Shown: positions 58,936 through 64,000 of the stretch, piece after piece
Layout: the number at the start of each line of letters is the position of its first letter
Position numbering within the stretch: position 1 is the stretch's first letter
DNA from: Microbacteriaceae bacterium PS02068
GTDB lineage: Bacteria; Actinomycetota; Actinomycetes; Actinomycetales; Microbacteriaceae
DNA: 64,000 nucleotides
Direction of reading: 5' to 3'
NCBI GenBank assembly: GCA_029959325.1
Contig: JASCPF010000004.1
Location: forward strand, 40,537 to 104,536
Notes under the pieces: model-generated
Databases searched by the model: none
What the model saw: only the letters and a program-made list of their open reading frames with translations
Told to the model about the DNA's origin: nothing
Position numbers and translations under genes: made by a program

Positions 58936-59355
58936 TCAGGTCCTCTTCTTGTTCTGCTGGATGCGCAGGAGGTTTCCCGCGGGGTCGCGTACGGCGGCGT
59001 CGCGCACACCGTAGTCCTGGTCGATCGGCTCCTGCACGATGTCGGCGCCCGCCGCTTCGAGCGCGGCGAACGTCGCGTCGAGGTCGTCGGTCGCGAGGTT
59101 CACGCCGAAGTAGCTGCCCTTCGTGACGAGTTCGAGCAGTGTCTGTCGCTCGTCGTCGGTGACGTCGTAGCCGACGCCGACGGGGTGCAGCACGATCGCG
59201 GTGTCGGGCTGGCCGTGCGGCCCGACCGTGATCCAGCGCAGGTTCTCGTAACCGACGTCGAGGCGCACCTCGAAGCCGAGAACGTCGCGATAGAAGACGA
59301 GGGATGCCTCGGCGTCGGTCTGCGGCAGGAAGCTGGAGTGGATGGTGATGTCCAT
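58936..59355 (-). CDS. Glyoxalase/VOC-family protein
   Basis: 139 aa with two babbb modules: HSSFLPQTDAEASLVFYRDV, LGFEVRLDVGYENLRWITVG and YFGVNLATDDLDATFAALEA, then GVRDAAVRDPAGNLLRIQQ. It binds a metal or a small ligand; the subfamily resembles uncharacterised bleomycin-resistance-like proteins. ATG at 59355; the AraC gene just upstream ends 5 nt before it, so the two are probably co-transcribed. Confidence 0.85.
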   Translation of the reverse strand: MDITIHSSFLPQTDAEASLVFYRDVLGFEVRLDVGYENLRWITVGPHGQPDTAIVLHPVGVGYDVTDDERQTLLELVTKGSYFGVNLATDDLDATFAALEAAGADIVQEPIDQDYGVRDAAVRDPAGNLLRIQQNKKRT

Positions 59356-59360
59356 GCGCT

Positions 59361-59798
59361 TCACGATAGGCCGGGTGCCGAGCGCGGCGCTTCTCGATTC
59401 CTGATCGGTCTGGTCAGCCGCTTCGCGATGCACGGCAGCATGCCCTCGCGAAACGGTGCGCCCTGGTCGCGGTAGACGCTCGGCGCGACTCCCACGAGCT
59501 CGCTGAAGCGCGTCGAGAACGTGCCGAGCGACTGGCATCCCACCGCGAAGCACACCTCCGTGACGCTCAGCTCGGTCGTGCGCAGCAGCGTCATCGCGCG
59601 CTCGATGCGGCGGGTCATCAGGTACGCGTACGGACTCTCGCCGTACGCCATCTTGAACTGGCGCGACAGGTGCCCCGCCGACAGGTGCACCGAGCGCGCG
59701 AGCGACTCGATGTCGAGCGGGCGGGCGTAGTCGCGGTCCATCCGGTCGCGCACGCGCCGCACCCGCGCGAGCGCGTCGAGGTCCTGAGCGGATGCCAC
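59361..59798 (-). CDS. AraC-family transcriptional regulator (short, DNA-binding part only)
   Basis: 145 aa made up of the AraC double helix-turn-helix: PLDIESLARSVHLSAGHLSR followed by QFKMAYGESPYAYLMTRRIE, and LSVTEVCFAVGCQSLGTFST with FSELVGVAPSVYRDQ. No ligand-binding domain is present. The GTG at 59798 (VASAQDLDAL) is my best start; it has no clear ribosome site. It precedes the VOC-family gene, which it may regulate. Confidence 0.82.
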   Translation of the reverse strand: MASAQDLDALARVRRVRDRMDRDYARPLDIESLARSVHLSAGHLSRQFKMAYGESPYAYLMTRRIERAMTLLRTTELSVTEVCFAVGCQSLGTFSTRFSELVGVAPSVYRDQGAPFREGMLPCIAKRLTRPIRNREAPRSAPGLS

Positions 59799-59814
59799 GG
59801 TCGCGCGCGCCCCG

Positions 59815-60762
59815 TCAGGCGCCGCGGATCGCCTCGACCGCGCGCAGCACCGCGAGGCTGCGCTGTTGGTCGGGGGCCGGATCGGCACCACGCACGAGCT
59901 CGGCGAAGCGGGCGACCTCGTAGGTCATGTTGTTGTCGGCGCCGTCGATGCGATGCTCGGCGCGGTCGCCGCCACGCAGCGTGATCGCGACGAGTCGCGG
60001 CTGCGTGATCGCGTCGATCTCGATCGTGCCGAGCTCGCCCTGGATCTCGTTCGGGCGCTGCGAGAAACCGATCTTCGAGAACGAGAGCTGGGCGACGAGG
60101 TCGGGGTAGCCCAGCACCGCCGCGCCCGCGCCGTCGGCGCCCGTCGCGATCGTGACGGTGGAGCCGACCACGGATTCCGGGACGCCGAACAGGTGGATCA
60201 GCGCACTCAGGGGATAGACGCCCAGGTCGAACAGGGCGCCGCCGGCCAGCGCCGGGTCGAAGATGTTAGGCGTCTCGCCCTGCAGCACGAGGTCGTAGCG
60301 CGCGGAGTACTGGGACTGGCCGAACGACACGAGCCGCACCTGCCCGATCTGCGGCAGGAGCTCGACGACCTTCGCCATGCCCGGGTCGTAGACGTTGCGC
60401 ATGCCCTCGAAGACGACGACACCGCGGTCGGATGCCTGCGCGAGCAGCGCCTCGAACTCAGCGGCGGTCGGGGTCGCGGGCTTCTCGAGGAACACGTGCA
60501 CACCGGCAGCGATCGCCGCCTGCGCCTGCGCCGCGTGCGCGCCGTTGGGCGAGCCGACGTAGACGGCGTCGACCTCGCCCGAGGCCAGCAGCGCCTCGAG
60601 ATCCGTCGACGTGCCCGCGATGCCCACGCGATCGGCGAAGGCGCGCCCGCGCTCGGCGTCGCGCGAGTAGGCGACGTCGATGCGGATGCCGTCGTTCTGG
60701 CTCACCGCGTCGGCGAAGCGTTCGGCGATGGCGCTGGTTCCGATGGTGGCGACTCTGATCAC
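59815..60762 (-). CDS. Gfo/Idh/MocA-family oxidoreductase
   Basis: 315 aa. Rossmann N-terminus VATIGTSAIAERFADAV, DAVYVGSPNGAHAAQA and the catalytic EKP motif (VHVFLEKPATPT). The C-terminal alpha/beta domain has FDPALAGGALFDLGVYPLSA, typical of the family. It oxidises a sugar or cyclitol alcohol with NAD(P). The substrate is not evident from the neighbours (hydrolase, AraC). Confidence 0.9.
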   Translation of the reverse strand: MIRVATIGTSAIAERFADAVSQNDGIRIDVAYSRDAERGRAFADRVGIAGTSTDLEALLASGEVDAVYVGSPNGAHAAQAQAAIAAGVHVFLEKPATPTAAEFEALLAQASDRGVVVFEGMRNVYDPGMAKVVELLPQIGQVRLVSFGQSQYSARYDLVLQGETPNIFDPALAGGALFDLGVYPLSALIHLFGVPESVVGSTVTIATGADGAGAAVLGYPDLVAQLSFSKIGFSQRPNEIQGELGTIEIDAITQPRLVAITLRGGDRAEHRIDGADNNMTYEVARFAELVRGADPAPDQQRSLAVLRAVEAIRGA

Positions 60763-60771
60763 GTCTTCACC

Positions 60772-61617
60772 TTAGAGATCTGCTGAACGCGTCTCGCGCA
60801 GGAACGCGATCGCCTGCTCGCGGAAGACCCGTGAACCCGGCGCGTTGAAATGGTGCCGACCGGGGATCTCGAGGAACTGCCCCTGCGGGCACGCGGCGGC
60901 GAGCGCCTTGGAGCCCTCGATGATGGCATCCAGCGATCCCGTCGCGAACAGCACCGGCTGCTGCGGGGCATGACTCGGATCGGGGTCGACCGTCTTCGAC
61001 TCGCGCATCCCGCCCGCGATCGCGAGCAGCGCCCGCAGATCGTTGCCGGGCACGCGTTCGGTCAGCGCGACGTAGTTCTGCGTGACCCGGTCGGTCACCG
61101 GGGTGCCGTCTTCGACCAACGCGCGCACCTGGTCGATGTCGAGACGAGCCAGCGGGATGCCATCGGGCACACCGCCGAGCACGGCGCGCGGAATGCGCGC
61201 GGAGAAGTCTTGGATGACCTCCCACCCGACCCGCGCGCCGAGGGAGTAGCCGACGTAGAACGCCTCGTCGACGAGGTAGGTGTCGAGCACGGTCTCGACG
61301 TCGCCCGCGAGCTGGCGCAGGTCGTAATCGTGCGGGTCATGAGGTTTGTCGCTCGCCCCGTGCCCGCGCTGGTCGAGCCCGATCACCCGGAAGCCCGCGC
61401 GCAGCAGGTCGCGCACCCAGCCGGTCGCGACCCAGTTGTCCTTCGTGCTCGAGGCGAACCCGTGCACGACGACGACGACCGGGGCGGCGTCGTCCCCCCA
61501 CGAGTACGTCGCGATGCGGTGACCGTCGCCGACCATGATGAACTGCGGGTCGGGCATTTCGGTGAAGCCCGGCGGCATCGCCGGCGCCACGGCGGGCGTC
61601 CCGTCAGTCGACGACAC
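60772..61617 (-). CDS. Alpha/beta hydrolase
   Basis: 281 aa. Oxyanion HG in VVVVHGFASSTKDNW, GLDQRGHGASDKP, the nucleophile elbow VGYSLGARVG, and the catalytic His near the end in GRHHFNAPGS. Fold typical of epoxide hydrolase, C-C hydrolase or haloperoxidase-like enzymes; a cap domain of normal size is present. The start overlaps the DUF427 stop by 14 nt. Confidence 0.88.
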   Translation of the reverse strand: MSSTDGTPAVAPAMPPGFTEMPDPQFIMVGDGHRIATYSWGDDAAPVVVVVHGFASSTKDNWVATGWVRDLLRAGFRVIGLDQRGHGASDKPHDPHDYDLRQLAGDVETVLDTYLVDEAFYVGYSLGARVGWEVIQDFSARIPRAVLGGVPDGIPLARLDIDQVRALVEDGTPVTDRVTQNYVALTERVPGNDLRALLAIAGGMRESKTVDPDPSHAPQQPVLFATGSLDAIIEGSKALAAACPQGQFLEIPGRHHFNAPGSRVFREQAIAFLRETRSADL

Positions 61618-61906
61618 GGATCTCTTTCCAGAACGCGACGTAGTTCGAGAAGTCCTTGCCGACGCGCTCGATGCCGCTCGGGTAGGGATGCGGGTAGCTC
61701 CAGGCGCGATCGGCGAGGGTCTGACCGCCCGCCGACACGGTGAAGTACTGGCATTCGCCCTTCCAGGGGCACGTGTACGGGGTGGGACTCTCGGCGAGAT
61801 ACTCCGAGCGGACGCTCGCCGGCGGGAAGTACCAGTTGCCCTCGATCGAGATGAGGTCCTCGCGGGGAGCCTCGGCGATCACGATGTCATCGAGCACAGC
61901 CTTCAT
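61604..61906 (-). CDS. DUF427 domain protein
   Basis: 100 aa, the standard PF04248 length. IEGNWYFPPASVRSEYLAES is followed by YTCPWKGECQYFTV (Y.CPxKG) and AWSYPHPYPSGIERVGKDFS. Function unknown; paralog of the longer DUF427 protein at 8291. ATG has GGAGGC upstream. It precedes the hydrolase gene with an overlap. Confidence 0.9.
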   Translation of the reverse strand: MKAVLDDIVIAEAPREDLISIEGNWYFPPASVRSEYLAESPTPYTCPWKGECQYFTVSAGGQTLADRAWSYPHPYPSGIERVGKDFSNYVAFWKEIRVVD

Positions 61907-62030
61907 CGGCTCGCCTCCTTCTGTCGCGGACGTCTGCCGCGGCTCAGGCTCAACGCTACCGCGCGCCGCGGACGCGGGGCAGGGGCCCTGGGCGACCGGC
62001 ACGGGAGATTCGCCGGGTACTGTGGCATCC

Positions 62031-62966
62031 ATGTCTGTGGGTCTTCTTGCCGTCGTCGATGACATCCTCAGCGCCGCGCTCAAGGCCTCGGCCAAGACCG
62101 CCGGCGTCGTGATCGACGATGCCGCCGTCACCCCGCAGTACGTCCAGGGGCTCACACCGGCGCGCGAGCTGCCCGTCGTCGGGCGCATCGCGCTCGGGTC
62201 GCTCGCGAACAAGTTCCTGGTGATCATCCCGATCGCGCTGCTGCTCACGGCCTTCGCCCCGTGGGTGCTGCCCTGGCTGCTGATCGTCGGCGGCACCTAC
62301 CTGTGCTTCGAGGGCGCCGAGAAGGTGCTCGAGTGGTTCGGCTTCCACCACGGCGGCGAGGGCGACGAGAGCGGCCGCGACGAGAAGCGGCTCGTCGCCG
62401 GAGCCGTGCGCACCGACCTGATCCTCTCCACCGAGATCATGCTGATCGGACTGTCGGAGATCCCCGACGACCTCGGGTTCTGGATGCGCCTGACGGTGCT
62501 CGCGATCATCGCCCTCGCGATGACGGGCGTCGTCTACGGCGCCGTGGCGCTGCTCGTGAAGATCGACGACATCGGCCTGAAGATGGCGAAGAACCCGTCG
62601 GCGAAGGTGCGGCACACCGGCATGCGGATCGTCCGGTCGATGCCCGGCGTCTTCCGCGTGATCTCGATCGTCGGCACCATCGCCATGCTCTGGGTCGGTG
62701 GACACCTCGTGATCGCGAACCTCGGCGAGGTGGGCTGGCACCTGCCGGTCGATCTGCTGCACGCGGTCGAGCACTTCCTCGAGCCGGCCGGCCCCGTGAT
62801 CGTCTGGTTCGGCGACACGATCGTCTCGGCGATCGTCGGACTCGCGATCGGGCTCGTCGTGGTCGGCATCGTGCTGGTGATCGGGCGCGCGTTCGGCCGC
62901 AACCTCAGCTTCGCCGAAGGGCACGCGCCCGTCCCGAGCGCCTCGGCTCCGACTTCCGACCGGTAG
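62031..62966 (+). CDS. DUF808-family membrane protein (YedI-like)
   Basis: 311 aa. VGLLAVVDDILSAALKASAK, AGVVIDDAAVTPQYVQGLTP and RELPVVGRIALGSLANKFLV are the DUF808 N-terminal pattern, followed by about six to eight helices and GEGDESGRDEKRLVAGAVRT DLILSTEIM-like conserved loops. Function unknown. TACTGT before the ATG may be a -10 box, so the mRNA could be leaderless. Confidence 0.9.
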   Translation: MSVGLLAVVDDILSAALKASAKTAGVVIDDAAVTPQYVQGLTPARELPVVGRIALGSLANKFLVIIPIALLLTAFAPWVLPWLLIVGGTYLCFEGAEKVLEWFGFHHGGEGDESGRDEKRLVAGAVRTDLILSTEIMLIGLSEIPDDLGFWMRLTVLAIIALAMTGVVYGAVALLVKIDDIGLKMAKNPSAKVRHTGMRIVRSMPGVFRVISIVGTIAMLWVGGHLVIANLGEVGWHLPVDLLHAVEHFLEPAGPVIVWFGDTIVSAIVGLAIGLVVVGIVLVIGRAFGRNLSFAEGHAPVPSASAPTSDR

Positions 62967-63080
62967 CGAGGCCGCGCTCGCGCGGAGATCTGCACAATCG
63001 CGGATCGTTGCGGCTCAGGCATCCGCCGTCGTGCAGATCGCCGCGGCTGTGCCGTCGCGGCGGCGAGCGGCCGCCGCGAG

Positions 63081-63953
63081 TCAGGCGTCGATCGTGACAG
63101 CGAGCCCGCCCGCCCCGTCGGACGAGGCATGGATGCCCCGGGCATCCGCCACCCGCCACGTCGCGCCGGACGCGTGCGCGCCCACCCCGATCACCCGCAT
63201 GCCGGCGGCGAGCCCCGCGGCGATGCCGTTGGGCGAGTCTTCGACGACGATGCAGTCGGCGGGCTCCACGCCGAGGGCATGCGCCGCGGCGACGAAGCCC
63301 TCGGGGTCGGGCTTGCTGCGCGCGACGTCTTCCGCCGCGACGGTGAGCGGCGGCATCGGCAGCCCGGCAGCGCCCATCCGCGCCTGCGCGAGGGCGAGGG
63401 TCGCCGAGGTCACGAGAGCGTGCGGCAGCCGCTCGAGATCGGCGAGCAGCCGCGCCGCACCCGGGATCGCGACGACCCCGTCGGTCTGGGCGGTCTCGAG
63501 CGCGAGCAGCTCGCGGTTCTCGGCGAGGTTCACCTCGTGGGGGCGGTCGGGCAGCAGCGTCGCCATCGAGTCCTGACCCTGACGACCGTGGATGATCGCG
63601 AGCGTGCGCGCCGGGTCGATGTCGTGATCGAGCGACCACCGCGTCCACAGTCGCTCGACGACCGCGTGCGAGTCGACGAGCGTGCCGTCCATGTCGAGCA
63701 GCAGTGCGGCCGCGGTCGTCGTGACGCGAGTGACGGATGCTGGGACACGCAGCTTGTCCCAGCCGCCCCACAGCGGCGGGATGTGCCAGCCGGCCTGGAC
63801 GGCCCCGCCCGCGTCGCGGCGCACGATCGCGCGGTGCGGCGAGGTCGTGTCGACGACGTGGATCAGCACGGACCCGTCGGCGCGGGTCTCGCCGCGCGTC
63901 GCGAGGGTGAGGCGGTCGGGGTCGGTGTCGCGAAAGCAGGCTGGATCGATCAT
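63081..63953 (-). CDS. HAD-superfamily phosphatase with extra N-terminal domain
   Basis: 290 aa. Residues 83-290 form a HAD-IA phosphatase: DMDGT (87-91) with nucleophile Asp87, motif II LVTSATLALA, motif III Lys in KPDPEGF and motif IV VVEDSPNGIAAG, as in sugar-phosphate phosphatases of the GPP/DOG type. Residues 1-75 are an extra beta-rich region (SVLIHVVDTTSPHRAIVRRD, then HIPPLWGGWDKLRV) that I do not recognise; no start codon exists between it and the HAD domain, so it is part of the protein. The 5' end overlaps the inverted repeat at the window edge. Confidence 0.85.
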   Translation of the reverse strand: MIDPACFRDTDPDRLTLATRGETRADGSVLIHVVDTTSPHRAIVRRDAGGAVQAGWHIPPLWGGWDKLRVPASVTRVTTTAAALLLDMDGTLVDSHAVVERLWTRWSLDHDIDPARTLAIIHGRQGQDSMATLLPDRPHEVNLAENRELLALETAQTDGVVAIPGAARLLADLERLPHALVTSATLALAQARMGAAGLPMPPLTVAAEDVARSKPDPEGFVAAAHALGVEPADCIVVEDSPNGIAAGLAAGMRVIGVGAHASGATWRVADARGIHASSDGAGGLAVTIDA

Positions 63954-64000
63954 TTCGGGGGCTGAGAGGGGCTCGGCCCCCGGTTCAGCCTGCTTTCGCG
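63929..64000. repeat. 15-bp inverted repeat at the right edge
   Basis: CGCGAAAGCAGGCTG (63929-63943) and its exact complement CAGCCTGCTTTCGCG (63986-64000) flank 42 bp that include the HAD start codon. The right arm runs to the window end, so the repeat may be longer. In both arms the outward-reading frame can give ACFR. Confidence 0.6.

Overview
The window looks like chromosome of a high-GC actinobacterium, most likely Microbacteriaceae and probably Microbacterium or a close relative. Reasons: GC is around 70% by eye. Genes are packed with ATGA/GTGA stop-start overlaps and frequent GTG starts. Several genes have a -10 box so close to the start codon that their mRNA is probably leaderless. 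There is an IdeR-type iron box at a heme oxygenase gene, an SCO7613-type giant membrane protein, a cysteine-free L33/S14 cluster, and split alpha/beta E1 subunits of a 2-oxoacid dehydrogenase. I see no rRNA, tRNA, CRISPR array, prophage or insertion sequence.

Layout. 1-4419: a five-gene sugar operon (SIS isomerase/deaminase, ROK kinase, PfkB kinase, class II aldolase, DeoR regulator), each gene overlapping the next by 4 nt, best read as an amino-sugar (galactosamine/tagatose-phosphate type) pathway. 4420-8788: a decayed hydrolase remnant, an AI-2E transporter, a DHA2 drug exporter with a palindrome just before its start, a LON-substrate-domain protein and a DUF427 protein. 8824-11331: a large HTH + STAND NTPase + TPR protein. 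11636-14083: an SDR remnant, an EamA exporter and a lipoprotein of the serine beta-lactamase fold whose three catalytic motifs are all altered.

14177-24351 is the most distinctive region. A LIV-type ABC importer (livHM, binding protein, livGF), a GntR/FCD regulator and four enzymes (creatininase-family hydrolase, Tm-1/UPF0261 protein, xylose-isomerase-like epimerase, FAD-linked oxidase) lie on one strand, with related GTATAC/GTATCC palindromes before livH, gntR and the oxidase gene. This looks like an uncharacterised catabolic pathway for a small polar compound. 24524-25539: DUF2470 protein and iron-regulated heme oxygenase, followed by a 152-bp tandem duplication carrying long hairpins. 25888-37379: Pif1-like helicase, membrane proteins, a CopD-CtaG fusion, HU, a rpmB-rpmG-rpsN operon with a candidate structured leader RNA, and a 1695-residue membrane protein.

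37442-44500: a probable zinc operon. A Zur-like box precedes znuA-znuC-znuB, then a Fur/Zur regulator, a UPF0718 permease, a TIGR03943 protein with a His-rich loop, a membrane-anchored propeller-like protein and a 3-methyladenine DNA glycosylase. MntP and an ABC exporter run the other way. 47533-53682: a broken ParE-type toxin with its antitoxin, branched-chain 2-oxoacid dehydrogenase E2/E1beta/E1alpha, an aminotransferase, a Phd/Doc-like toxin-antitoxin pair and a small holin-family membrane protein. 53651-64000: a WXG-like protein coupled to an alpha/beta hydrolase, a tyrosine phosphatase, purB and a run of housekeeping and accessory genes ending in a HAD phosphatase.

Two genome-scale signals cut across genes: a dispersed ~23-bp repeat (PSTSSGT or RQAQ-like when translated) tolerated inside at least four coding regions, and strong over-representation of the 7-mer GGATGCC on both strands.
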